This document shows, piece by piece, positions 17,116-23,573 of a DNA stretch of 37,136 nucleotides. Source of the DNA: DYHD01 sp037445375 (GTDB taxonomy: Bacteria > Nitrospirota > Thermodesulfovibrionia > Thermodesulfovibrionales > Dissulfurispiraceae); NCBI GenBank assembly GCA_037445375.1, contig JBBIKS010000018.1, positions 1-37,136 of the forward strand, in the 5' to 3' direction. The notes under the pieces were generated by a model. The model was not told where the DNA came from and made no database searches. It saw only the letters and a list, made by a program, of their open reading frames with translations. A program made the position numbers and the translations under genes. Each line of letters starts with the position of its first letter. Position 1 is the first letter of the stretch.

Positions 17116-17454
17116 GCTGAAATTACTTTAAAACAGCCGAAGGGCAAAGAGGAATTAGGCGAATTGAAGGTATATGGTGTAGAGTATTAGCAGAAGAGGC
17201 GGAACCACCTCAAGGAGATGAGGGGTTGAGATAGATATTGTTGACGACTAAAGCCGCTGACACTGAAAGAGGCAATACATATGGTGGCAAGTCTTGGAGG
17301 TTTTTTGGGCAGAAAGAGCGATGGAAACCTTGCACTAAAGATATTATGGCTTGGACTACAGAGATTGGATGATATAACAGAGATGTGGAAGATTGTCACT
17401 GCCTCTAATTTATTTCGTTCACCACCCTCTGTATCCAGTAAAAAAAGTGGGTAA
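17116..17454 (+). pseudogene. Decayed C-terminal part of an IS4-type transposase
   Basis: Three plus-strand frames together spell the C-terminal end of an IS4/Tn5-like transposase. Segment 1 reads LKQPKGKEELGELKVYGV (from about 17128). Segment 2 reads RVLAEEAEPPQGDEGLR, an in-frame TAG where Trp is expected, then ILLTT. Segment 3 reads KEAIHMVASLGGFLGRKSDG and LQRLDDITEMWKI, then runs to TAA at 17452-17454. Joining them needs one lost base (near 17184), one stop, and one extra base (near 17252). The N-terminal two thirds, including the catalytic Asp residues, are gone, so it is inactive. An IS4-family element once inserted between rpsB and hemE and has been eroding since. Confidence 0.8.
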
Positions 17455-17584
17455 AGATTAGCCCTTGACTGGGGAGAGCAGGGGTGGGGGTGATTGATAA
17501 TGATTTCAATGTGTTATTATGGTTTCTTAATTAAGAATTGCTCAAATCAGGTAAAATTAAAAATCTCAAAATAATAGAGGACAT

Positions 17585-18604
17585 ATGAACAATACATTTC
17601 TTAAAGCGTGTAGGGGCGAAAAAACGGATTATACTCCTGTATGGATAATGAGGCAGGCAGGCAGGTATCTGCCGCAATACCGCAAAATTAGAGAGAAGGT
17701 GGATTTCCTTACTCTTTGCAAGACGCCTGAATTAGCCGCAGAGGTTACTATACAACCGCTGGACATCCTTAGGGTTGATGCGGCAATACTTTTTTCAGAC
17801 ATCTTAATTCCATTAGAGCCGATGGGTATTAAACTGGAATTTTCAGAAGCAAAAGGTCCTGTTATTCACAATCCTGTGAGGACAGAAAGTGATATGGGCA
17901 AGCTTAGAAGTATAAATCCAGATGAAGAACTGCCTTTTGTTGCCGAGACAATCAAAATTCTCATAAAAAATATTAAGGTTCCGCTAATAGGATTTGCAGG
18001 CGCTCCATTTACTATAGCAACCTATATGATAGAAGGCGGAAGCTCGAAGAATTTTCTCCATGCCAAGAAGATGATATATCAGTCGCCTGATTTTTTCTTA
18101 AAGCTAATGGAACTGATTACAGACAACACCATCAAATATCTTTTGTCTCAAATAAACGCAGGGGCGCAGGCTGTTCAGATTTTTGATTCATGGGCAGGCA
18201 CTCTGTCTCCTTATGATTTTTCAAGATATGCACTGCCTTATGTTCAGAGGATAATTTCTGCAATTAATCACAGTGTGCCAGTAATATACTTTGCCTTTAA
18301 TTCAAGCTCAATGCTTGAACTGGTAAAAAACTCTGGAGCTGATGTTATCGGGCTTGACTGGAGAATAGAGGTTTCCGATGCAATTGAAAGATTAGACAAA
18401 AATTTGTCAATTCAAGGCAATCTCGATCCCTGCACTCTTTTTGGGACTGATGAATTAATAGAAGACAGGATATCGCGTATCTTAAAAGGCTCTAAAAAGG
18501 CAAAAGGTCATATCTTTAACTTAGGGCATGGAATACTGCCCGAAACGCAGCCAGATAAAGCTATCACAATGGTAGAGATAGTGCATAACCTTAGCATTTG
18601 TTAG
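17585..18604 (+). CDS. hemE: Uroporphyrinogen decarboxylase
   Basis: HemE converts uroporphyrinogen III to coproporphyrinogen III in haem synthesis. The 339-residue protein is full length. The N-terminal signature PVWIMRQAGRYLPQYR (residues 19-34) carries the substrate-binding arginines. The conserved Asp is in ILFSDILIPLEPMG, GFAGAPFTIATYMIEGG is near residues 138-154, and FNLGHGILPETQP lies close to the C-terminus. The start is supported by GAGG four bases before ATG at 17585. It stands alone: no other haem gene is within the window, upstream is transposase debris and downstream are the pilin genes on the other strand. hemE serves the haem branch only and not sirohaem-derived pathways, so its presence suggests a coproporphyrin-based or protoporphyrin-based haem route. 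Confidence 0.96.
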   Translation: MNNTFLKACRGEKTDYTPVWIMRQAGRYLPQYRKIREKVDFLTLCKTPELAAEVTIQPLDILRVDAAILFSDILIPLEPMGIKLEFSEAKGPVIHNPVRTESDMGKLRSINPDEELPFVAETIKILIKNIKVPLIGFAGAPFTIATYMIEGGSSKNFLHAKKMIYQSPDFFLKLMELITDNTIKYLLSQINAGAQAVQIFDSWAGTLSPYDFSRYALPYVQRIISAINHSVPVIYFAFNSSSMLELVKNSGADVIGLDWRIEVSDAIERLDKNLSIQGNLDPCTLFGTDELIEDRISRILKGSKKAKGHIFNLGHGILPETQPDKAITMVEIVHNLSIC

Positions 18605-18675
18605 CACAACCCCTCATACAGAGCTAATTAAGGAGCTGGATAAGTAAAATGTATAATTTAGGTTTGACCCATGTG

Positions 18676-19082
18676 TGACTTATAATAAAAAAGGGGGCGT
18701 TTCAATTGCCCCCTTAGAGTTAAAAAGTTGCTGTATCTATTTTACTATGTTATGTGCAGGTCACATCATTTGTCGCGTTATTCCACGTGCAGGTTCCAGT
18801 ATATGCTCCGTCGCCGGTTATTGCAGCAGTAACCACTCCTGCATTAGTAATGGACCCAGCAAGCACCTGAGTGCTAAGGCAGGTTGTGCTTGCAGTACAT
18901 CCGCAATCAGCAACACCAGCATTTGTATTTGCAATCGCAGCGACGCACAAGCTCACGCAGTTGCGGACATCTGACTTGCAAACAGCCAATGCGGAAGTCT
19001 CCCTATACCGTGCAAACTGGGGTATTGCGATAGCTGCCAGAATTGCTATAATTGCTACGACGATTAATAGTTCAACGAGGGT
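18676..19082. repeat. 407-bp identical repeat, copy 1 (pilin 3' part plus terminator)
   Basis: Read base by base, this block is identical to 19666-20072 (offset 990). It covers the whole mature pilin coding region from the second mature residue, the 3' untranslated end and the terminator. Identity stops on the 5' side at the Phe+1 codon (TTT versus TTC) and on the 3' side just beyond the terminator. The abrupt ends suggest gene conversion or recent recombination. Confidence 0.95.
18691..18715 (-). terminator. Rho-independent terminator of pilin gene 1
   Basis: On the minus strand AAGGGGGC and GCCCCCTT pair over 8 bp around a 9-base loop, followed by a run of T (TTTTTTATT). It lies 35 bp after the stop codon. 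An identical copy follows pilin gene 2. Confidence 0.92.
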
Positions 19083-19130
19083 AAAGCCTCTCTCATTTCT
19101 TGCCTGCATCCCATTAATGGTCATTAACAT
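18750..19130 (-). CDS. Type IV pilin, cysteine-rich (copy 1)
   Basis: The 126-residue prepilin has a 15-residue leader ending in Gly. Peptidase cleavage before Phe+1 gives FTLVELLIVVAIIAILAAIA, with the conserved Glu+5 and a hydrophobic helix. The mature protein has 111 residues. It contains eight cysteines (mature positions 36, 43, 47, 61, 63, 69, 99, 110), unusual for a short pilin, which normally has two. The SDVRN motif after the helix resembles the SDLRN of PilA-like pilins. The start at 19130 has AAGGA about eight bases upstream; a longer reading to 19232 has no such site. The mature product is identical to that of the gene at 19740-20120; only the leader differs. It is transcribed after a -24/-12 promoter with paired palindromes. 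Whether it is the major pilus subunit or a special fibre is unknown. Confidence 0.92.
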   Translation of the reverse strand: MLMTINGMQARNERGFTLVELLIVVAIIAILAAIAIPQFARYRETSALAVCKSDVRNCVSLCVAAIANTNAGVADCGCTASTTCLSTQVLAGSITNAGVVTAAITGDGAYTGTCTWNNATNDVTCT

Positions 19131-19146
19131 TTTATATTTCCTTTTT

Positions 19147-19164
19147 TGAAGGCTTAAGCCTTCA
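19147..19164 (-). promoter_or_regulatory. 18-bp palindrome in the pilin 1 leader
   Basis: TGAAGGCTTAAGCCTTCA is a perfect palindrome 17 bases before the start codon of pilin gene 1. Pilin gene 2 has the same arms at the same place, but opened by a 55-71 nt insert (20140-20224). It can be a small hairpin next to the ribosome-binding site. Confidence 0.6.
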
Positions 19165-19304
19165 CATTTTATTTTCTTCCGACAAGGGCGGTTTATTTGA
19201 TTGTTTTTGATAGGACACACATATCTCTCCATGAAATTTTTATCCTACCTGTTCAAGCAATCAGTTTCGATGAGCAATTCCATTGTCTCTAACGCTCATA
19301 GAAT

Positions 19305-19320
19305 CGCATTTTTTATGCCA
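19305..19320 (-). promoter_or_regulatory. Sigma-54 type (-24/-12) promoter of pilin gene 1
   Basis: On the minus strand TGGCATA-AAAA-ATGC has GG and GC at the exact spacing of the consensus TGGCACG-N4-TTGC. It deviates at -12 (ATGC for TTGC). The same element stands at the matching place upstream of pilin gene 2 although the surrounding sequence has diverged. Predicted start is near 19295, leaving a leader of about 165 nt. Confidence 0.65.
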
Positions 19321-19393
19321 GATTCAAAAAAGATTTTAATCGTTGGTATTAAAGGGTTTGTAAAAGATGTAAAGATACTTAGCGGTCTAAAAG

Positions 19394-19430
19394 TGATAAA
19401 TTTTGTTAGTCTGGATGACAAATTTTGTCA
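19394..19430. promoter_or_regulatory. Paired palindromes upstream of pilin 1 (activator sites?)
   Basis: TGATAAATTTTGTTA (19394-19408) and TGACAAATTTTGTCA (19416-19430) are 15-bp palindromes with centres 22 bp apart, about two helical turns. They lie ~100 bp upstream of the -24/-12 promoter, the usual location for binding sites of a sigma-54 enhancer-binding protein such as PilR. A matching pair precedes pilin gene 2. Confidence 0.6.
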
Positions 19431-19474
19431 CAATATTTGTTTCATATATGACAGCATTCCGTGTATTTTTTTAG

Positions 19475-19675
19475 GTGCTACAGCGAGATTGCCTGCTGTT
19501 TTTTTCGGTAGGCGCAATCTTTATAGGTTGCATTTTTTATTACGCAGTTGCGATACTCGAGATATTACTTGTTCCGCATCGATTTGGGATACCATTTAAG
19601 GCGGTGTTAGAAAATCCCGCCTATCGATTTTTATTGAAGACTCTGGCTACCACGCCCACCAAATATGACTTATAA
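19475..19675 (+). CDS. Possible small membrane protein, doubtful
   Basis: A 66-codon open frame from GTG (19475) to TAA lies in the spacer between the two pilin units, on the opposite strand. The predicted peptide has one hydrophobic stretch (residues ~7-33, CLLFFSVGAIFIGCIFYYAV onward) and then a polar tail. No clear ribosome-binding site precedes it and I recognise no family. The frame ends inside the pilin 2 repeat, so the C-terminus could be an accident. The spacer 19440-19665 has no counterpart upstream of pilin gene 2. It may be a gene remnant or non-coding. Confidence 0.2.
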   Translation: MLQRDCLLFFSVGAIFIGCIFYYAVAILEILLVPHRFGIPFKAVLENPAYRFLLKTLATTPTKYDL

Positions 19676-20072
19676 TAAAAAAGGGGGCGTTTCAATTGCC
19701 CCCTTAGAGTTAAAAAGTTGCTGTATCTATTTTACTATGTTATGTGCAGGTCACATCATTTGTCGCGTTATTCCACGTGCAGGTTCCAGTATATGCTCCG
19801 TCGCCGGTTATTGCAGCAGTAACCACTCCTGCATTAGTAATGGACCCAGCAAGCACCTGAGTGCTAAGGCAGGTTGTGCTTGCAGTACATCCGCAATCAG
19901 CAACACCAGCATTTGTATTTGCAATCGCAGCGACGCACAAGCTCACGCAGTTGCGGACATCTGACTTGCAAACAGCCAATGCGGAAGTCTCCCTATACCG
20001 TGCAAACTGGGGTATTGCGATAGCTGCCAGAATTGCTATAATTGCTACGACGATTAATAGTTCAACGAGGGT
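19666..20072. repeat. 407-bp identical repeat, copy 2
   Basis: This is the partner of 18676-19082, with no difference seen over 407 bp. Upstream similarity continues in patches to about 20603 (leader hairpin arms, promoter, paired palindromes) but with many substitutions and length changes. Confidence 0.95.
19681..19705 (-). terminator. Rho-independent terminator of pilin gene 2
   Basis: This is identical to the terminator at 18691-18715: an 8-bp GC-rich stem, a 9-base loop and a T run on the minus strand. It separates the two pilin transcripts, so each gene is probably an independent unit. Confidence 0.92.
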
Positions 20073-20120
20073 GAAGCCTCTCTCATCCCTTGCTTGCATT
20101 TGATGAATTGTCCTTAACAT
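19740..20120 (-). CDS. Type IV pilin, cysteine-rich (copy 2)
   Basis: The 126-residue prepilin yields the same 111-residue mature protein as the gene at 18750-19130, including all eight cysteines. The leader is MLRTIHQMQARDERG, against MLMTINGMQARNERG in copy 1; both end in the Gly needed by the prepilin peptidase. The start is supported by AAGGAGAG about 8 bases before ATG. It has its own terminator, a -24/-12 promoter (20478-20493) and paired palindromes (20567-20603). The predicted 5' leader is long, about 350 nt, and holds an 85-nt stem-loop that copy 1 lacks. Different leader peptides and untranslated regions suggest different expression or export timing for the same subunit. None of the pilus assembly genes (pilB, C, D, Q) is in the window. 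Confidence 0.92.
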   Translation of the reverse strand: MLRTIHQMQARDERGFTLVELLIVVAIIAILAAIAIPQFARYRETSALAVCKSDVRNCVSLCVAAIANTNAGVADCGCTASTTCLSTQVLAGSITNAGVVTAAITGDGAYTGTCTWNNATNDVTCT

Positions 20121-20139
20121 TTCTTACTCTCCTTTTTTG

Positions 20140-20224
20140 AAGGCTTAAGAGATAGTATCGCGGGGTTGAAAAACACCAACTATCGTCAAAATGGTTTTTT
20201 AATGCCCAGTCTATCTCAAGCCTT
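20140..20224 (-). promoter_or_regulatory. 85-nt stem-loop in the pilin 2 leader
   Basis: Arms 20140-20155 (AAGGCTTAAGAGATAG, plus strand) and 20211-20224 (CTATCTCAAGCCTT) pair over about 14 bp with a 2-base bulge. They enclose 55 nt that can form a smaller A/T-rich stem (AAAAA..CCA with TGG..TTTTT). The outer arms correspond to the simple palindrome of pilin 1. The element ends 20 bases before the start codon, so folding could affect translation. A terminator-like CCGCC-AAA-GGCGG-TTTTTTT lies next to it at about 20248-20267 on the plus strand. Confidence 0.5.
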
Positions 20225-20477
20225 CTTGTGTGATTGATTATTTCCGCCAAAGGCGGTTTTTTTAATTGGTTTTGGACAGACACACAGTTCAGCCCATAAA
20301 ATTTCTCTGTCTATTCACTATTCACTAAATACTATTTGCTATCTTTCACTCACCTCCATTTGTTCCTATAGCCACGCCACTTTAATTAAGGGTGAATTAG
20401 CTATTTAAGTATCTCTTGTCCTGCGTAAAGATTTTTTTGTGCTTTTTCAGGCAGTCAATTTCTATCACTTTTATGAC

Positions 20478-20493
20478 AGCATTTCTTATGCCA
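20478..20493 (-). promoter_or_regulatory. Sigma-54 type (-24/-12) promoter of pilin gene 2
   Basis: Minus strand TGGCATA-AGAA-ATGC keeps the GG/GC spacing of -24/-12 promoters and matches the element of pilin gene 1 in all but one spacer base. Predicted start is near 20467, giving a leader of about 350 nt. Confidence 0.65.
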
Positions 20494-20566
20494 GATTTAA
20501 AAAAAATTTTAATCGTTGATATTAAAGGGTGTGTAAAAGGTGTAAATATGTTTGGCGGCTTAAAAC

Positions 20567-20603
20567 TGACAAATTTTGTCCGTTTAGGTGATAATTTTTG
20601 TCA
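20567..20603. promoter_or_regulatory. Paired palindromes upstream of pilin 2 (activator sites?)
   Basis: TGACAAATTTTGTCC (20567-20581) and TGATAATTTTTGTCA (20589-20603) again have centres 22 bp apart, ~100 bp upstream of the -24/-12 promoter. Conservation of half-sites, spacing and distance in both diverged upstream regions argues for function. Confidence 0.6.
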
Positions 20604-20705
20604 CTCCGATTCTGATGATAGAAACTTTTTATATATTGTGATATATTTAAAATATGATACATTTTAAAAGACTTCCAGAAGATATAATGAAAAAGATAGA
20701 CAGCC

Positions 20706-20909
20706 TTGGAGAATGTCTTTCTGAAGACAACAATATTAATATTTGTCTATCTTTTTGGGGCACTGGCTTATGCAAAACCCTCCCCGCTGCCTGATGTGGA
20801 TATTGCAATTTCTGTCAAAAAGCACCTTATACTGATAACCGATTATCAATACATTCTCACCTTGTATCTGGTTTCCCTCGCTTCGCTTCGGGGGAACCAG
20901 ATACTCTAA
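20706..20909 (+). CDS. Possible small exported peptide, doubtful
   Basis: A 67-codon frame from TTG (20706) begins with a signal-peptide-like stretch: KTTILIFVYLFGALAYA, then polar KPSPLPDVD. The C-terminal part runs into a hairpin (20865-20903) that looks like an inserted repeat, so the frame may be truncated. No good ribosome-binding site is seen. An overlapping frame from ATG at 20686 (MKKIDSLGE) stops after 35 codons. This could be the ruined 5' end of an exported-protein gene. The rest of the 850-bp gap 20121-20967 holds the pilin 2 control region. Confidence 0.25.
   Translation: MENVFLKTTILIFVYLFGALAYAKPSPLPDVDIAISVKKHLILITDYQYILTLYLVSLASLRGNQIL
20865..20903. repeat. Hairpin repeat upstream of the nitroreductase gene
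   Basis: TATCTGGTTTCCC (20865-20877) pairs with GGGAACCAGATA (20892-20903) with one bulged T. The loop CTCGCTTCGCTTCGG is low-complexity. There is no T run after it, so it is unlikely to be a terminator for the plus strand. It resembles mobile hairpin repeats. Confidence 0.45.
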
Positions 20910-20967
20910 CAGATGCCCTGCGGGCACTGCTCAGCATCGCATTATCTTTTTATGAAGGAGGCTGATT

Positions 20968-21597
20968 ATGGAAATACTTGATGCCTTGAGGCAGAGACGT
21001 TCGATCAATTTTTTTGATCCTGATAGGGAAATCCCCGAAGCTAAATTAAGAGAGCTTTTTGAGATAGCCAATCTCTCACCATCTTCCTTTAATCTTCAGC
21101 CATGGAAGGTGATTGTTGTGAAGGATGCAGAAAGAAAAAAGATATTAAGACAGTGCGCCTTTAACCAGCCGAAAGTTGAAGAGGCATCGGTAGTATTAAT
21201 TATGATAGCAGACCCGCTTGCTCTGGAGGAAAATATTGAAAGGATGTTTGATAGCTGGGAGAGGCTCGGTTATATGAAGCCAGAGATGAGGGAGACTTGT
21301 AAAGGGATGGTATATCAGCTTTATGGCGAGCCGGATAGCCAAAAGAGGGAATTTTTTGCGATAAAAAATACTGCACTCTTTGCCATGAACCTGATGGTAG
21401 CTGCAAAGGGGCTCGGGTCTGAGACACACCCGATGGACGGCTTTGATGAGGCTTGTATAAAAAATGAATTTAATATACCAGATGATAAGATAATCCTGAT
21501 GCTTCTTGCCGTTGGCTACCTAAAGGAAGGGATTGAGCTTCTGCCAAGGGCTTTCAGAAGAGATGTAAAAGAGTTTGTAAAGTTTGAGACTTATTAA
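20968..21597 (+). CDS. Nitroreductase-family flavoprotein
   Basis: The 209-residue protein belongs to the FMN-dependent nitroreductase family, which reduces nitro compounds, quinones or other electrophiles with NAD(P)H. The N-terminal LRQRRSINFFDPDREI and SPSSFNLQPWKVIVV (near residues 36-50) hold FMN phosphate and isoalloxazine contacts. AAKGLGSETHPMDGFD near 150-165 is the second conserved block. It lacks any membrane segment. GAAGGAGG six bases before ATG makes the start firm. The thiol peroxidase gene begins 14 bp after its stop, so the two form an operon. Together they suggest detoxification of oxidants. The true substrate is not predictable. A second, different nitroreductase is at 24192. 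Confidence 0.88.
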   Translation: MEILDALRQRRSINFFDPDREIPEAKLRELFEIANLSPSSFNLQPWKVIVVKDAERKKILRQCAFNQPKVEEASVVLIMIADPLALEENIERMFDSWERLGYMKPEMRETCKGMVYQLYGEPDSQKREFFAIKNTALFAMNLMVAAKGLGSETHPMDGFDEACIKNEFNIPDDKIILMLLAVGYLKEGIELLPRAFRRDVKEFVKFETY

Positions 21598-21611
21598 CTT
21601 TGGAGGGATTT

Positions 21612-22127
21612 ATGGAAAGAAAAGGAATGATTAGTTTCAGGGGCAGTCCTCTAACTTTGGTCGGCAATGCAGTTAATGAGGGCGATAAAGCACCAGATTT
21701 TATAGTATTGGATAATGATATGAACCTTACAGGGCTTAAGAATTTTCAAGGGAAGACAAAGATTATTAGTGTTACGCCGTCTCTCGATACGCCTGTCTGT
21801 GATTTACAGGCAAGGAGGTTTAATGCAGAGGCTGCAAAGCTCTCTGATGATATGGCGGTTTTAAATATAAGTATGGACCTGCCATTTGCCCTTTCAAGAT
21901 TTTGTGTAGCAGCAGGGATTGATAAGGTTAAGACATTTTCTGACCACAGGGATGCATCCTTCGGAAATGCTTATGGGGTTATGATTAAGGAATTAAGGCT
22001 TTTGGCGAGATCGGTCTTTATAATTGATAGAGATGATATTATAAGGTATATTGAAATAGTTCCGGAGGTAACCGACCAGCCTGACTATGATAAAGCTTTG
22101 GAGGCAATTAAAAAACTTGCTTCATAG
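21612..22127 (+). CDS. tpx: Thiol peroxidase (Tpx, atypical 2-Cys peroxiredoxin)
   Basis: Tpx reduces peroxides using thioredoxin. With the start at 21612 the protein has 171 residues. That ATG has GGAGGG four bases upstream; a TTG four codons earlier would overlap this site. The peroxidatic Cys63 is in TPSLDTPVCDLQ and the resolving Cys98 in SRFCVAAGI, the arrangement that defines Tpx. The N-terminal FRGSPLTLVGN and the KAPDF segment are also typical. It is coupled to the nitroreductase 14 bp upstream and followed by a region filled with miniature elements. Confidence 0.95.
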   Translation: MERKGMISFRGSPLTLVGNAVNEGDKAPDFIVLDNDMNLTGLKNFQGKTKIISVTPSLDTPVCDLQARRFNAEAAKLSDDMAVLNISMDLPFALSRFCVAAGIDKVKTFSDHRDASFGNAYGVMIKELRLLARSVFIIDRDDIIRYIEIVPEVTDQPDYDKALEAIKKLAS

Positions 22128-22177
22128 CTGAAAAACGGAATAAACATGCTGGGCAATTTTTATAAATAAGACTAATG

Positions 22178-22398
22178 TAATTAGAGTTTGTTTATAAACT
22201 ATGGTTATTTTGTTTTCTCTATACTTCTATGTTTTATATATCGTCATGCCCGAAGTGCTTTAACTCGTAATTCCCTGTAGCTTGCTGCGGGGAGGTTCAC
22301 TCGGGCATCTATCGTTTTTATGAAGGATTCTGGATTCCAGCTTTCGCGGGAATGACAACCTTTTATCTCAATGAGAGTTTATAAACAGACACTAATTA
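22178..22398. mobile_element. Miniature inverted-repeat element, copy B
   Basis: A 221-bp segment bounded by 23-bp inverted repeats that match at 21 positions: TAATTAGAGTTTGTTTATAA at the left, the complement of TAATTAGTGTCTGTTTATAA at the right. It encodes no protein. Inside are a REP-like hairpin (22246-22308) and a fragment of the dispersed repeat containing GGATTCCAGCTTTCGCGGGAATGAC. It shares the TAATTA at its right end with the next element. Confidence 0.75.
22246..22308. repeat. REP-like palindromic unit within element B
   Basis: ATGCCCGA (22246-22253) and TCGGGCAT (22301-22308) are perfect inverted repeats. They enclose AACTCGTAATTCCCTG and the core TAGCTTGCTGCGGGGAGG, also present at 17091 and 34459. 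The same outer ATGCCCGA/TCGGGCAT arms recur inside the element at 23948-24163. Confidence 0.6.
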
Positions 22399-22537
22399 GA
22401 GTCTGCTTATAAATTACGATTATTCACCCTCCCCCAACCCCTCCCGTCAAGGGAGGGGCATATTTAACAACCCTCTCCCCTTGCGGGAGAGGGCAAGGGT
22501 GAGGGGTATTTTATAGTTTATAAACGTACACTAATTA
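22393..22537. mobile_element. Miniature inverted-repeat element, copy C
   Basis: A 145-bp segment running from TAATTAGAGTCTGCTTATAA to the complement of TAATTAGTGTACGTTTATAA. It abuts copy B, sharing six bases. The interior is two GC-rich hairpins of the type CCCCTCCCGTCAAGGGAGGGG and CCCTCTCCCCTTGCGGGAGAGGG. No coding capacity. Confidence 0.7.
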
Positions 22538-22815
22538 AGCTCAGTGGGTGCTTTGATATTATGGGTCAGCAAGCCGGTCCTGAGTAGTAATATCACCCTT
22601 AGATAGGTTCAGGATGACAGAATAATTTTCATGCACATTTGTAAACTGAAAGATAAGGACCGTTTAGCCGAAAAACAAGATATAGACCTGCAAACCCCTT
22701 GACTATCCTGTCATTTCAAACACCAGAAGGGTATTAGAAATCTTTCTCGGGAAGCAGCAAGATTCCTCGCTCTGCTCGGAATGACAGTTTTCTATATCTA
22801 TTTTTTAGGTTTGGA
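22538..22815. repeat. Intergenic repeat debris upstream of sodB
   Basis: The stretch holds fragments of dispersed repeats: CCTTAGATAGGTTCAGGATGAC near 22598-22619, and at 22706-22792 a GTCATTTCAA...GCTCGGAATGAC inverted pair enclosing AGATTCCTCGCTCTGC. No coding sequence is seen. Confidence 0.5.
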
Positions 22816-22844
22816 TTGATTCAATTAAAAATCATTTTTATATT
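22816..22844 (+). promoter_or_regulatory. Probable sigma-70 promoter of the superoxide dismutase gene
   Basis: TTGATT (22816-22821) and TATATT (22839-22844) are separated by 17 bp. They lie 41 bp upstream of the start codon, between the repeat debris and the gene. Confidence 0.45.
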
Positions 22845-22884
22845 ATAATTAGTATATAAATACTTTAAACATGGAGGTTTAGTT

Positions 22885-23463
22885 ATGGCATACACAGCTA
22901 AGGATTATTCAAGCTTAATAGGCATGGAAGGGTTTAGCGATACTCTCTTAAAAAACCATTTGACCCTCTATCAGGGCTATGTAACAAATACAAACAAGCT
23001 GCTCGATATGCTTGCCCAGATGCTCAAGGACGGCAATACCGCCTCCCCTGAGTTTGCAGAGCTAAAAAGAAGGCTCGGATGGGAATTTAATGGTATGAGG
23101 CTGCATGAGTATTATTTTGAGAATATGGGCGGCAAGGCTTCATTTAATAATAATGGGAAGCTCGCACAAGCAATAACCGCAAACTTCGGAAGCTGGGATG
23201 CCTGGCTCAAGGATTTCAAGGCGACTGGCACAATGAGGGGAATCGGCTGGGTAATTCTCTATCAGGATGTTAATAGCGGAAAACTTATTAACTTTTGGAT
23301 TAACGAGCATGATGTCTCTCATCCCGCCGGATGTAATCCATTGCTGATTATGGATGTATTTGAACATGCATTTATGATTGATTATGGACTCAAACGGGCT
23401 GACTATATAGAGGCATTTTTCAAGAATTTAAAATGGGAAGCTGTAGAAAAACGGGTTAAGTAA
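22885..23463 (+). CDS. sodB: Iron/manganese superoxide dismutase
   Basis: It dismutates superoxide to oxygen and peroxide in the cytoplasm. The 192-residue protein has no signal peptide. Predicted metal ligands are His25 (LKNHLTLY), His74 (MRLHEYYFEN), Asp157 and His161 (DVFEHAFMIDY). His142 in NEHDVSHPAG stands where Mn-type enzymes usually have Gln; a His here is known in iron, cambialistic and archaeal-type members, so metal choice is open. GGAGG seven bases before ATG fixes the start. It sits in an oxidant-defence neighbourhood (nitroreductases, Tpx), useful to an anaerobe meeting oxygen. Its peroxide product could be handled by Tpx. Confidence 0.94.
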   Translation: MAYTAKDYSSLIGMEGFSDTLLKNHLTLYQGYVTNTNKLLDMLAQMLKDGNTASPEFAELKRRLGWEFNGMRLHEYYFENMGGKASFNNNGKLAQAITANFGSWDAWLKDFKATGTMRGIGWVILYQDVNSGKLINFWINEHDVSHPAGCNPLLIMDVFEHAFMIDYGLKRADYIEAFFKNLKWEAVEKRVK

Positions 23464-23465
23464 TA

Positions 23466-23563
23466 TCTGTTCACCCCCACCTTTGCCCTCCCCCTATGGG
23501 ATGGTTGATAAATAAGCCCCCCTTGAGGGGAGGGTGTTGAAAAAAAGTTTATAGACAGACAGC
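23466..23563. mobile_element. Degraded miniature element between sodB and the DsrC-like gene
   Basis: The right end GTTTATAGACAGACAGC (23547-23563) is a mutated form of the family's terminal repeat. The interior CCCCCCTTGAGGGGAGGG and CACCCCCACCTTTGCCCTCCCCC resemble copy C. The left end is not clear. The right end stops 2 bp before the GGAGG of the following gene, so the element forms part of its leader. Confidence 0.5.
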
Positions 23564-23573
23564 GGAGGTCATA

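Noticed and set aside
17187..17399. Minus-strand frame of 70 codons opposite the transposase remnant
   Set aside because: It is the antisense shadow of the transposase coding sequence and has no ribosome-binding site.
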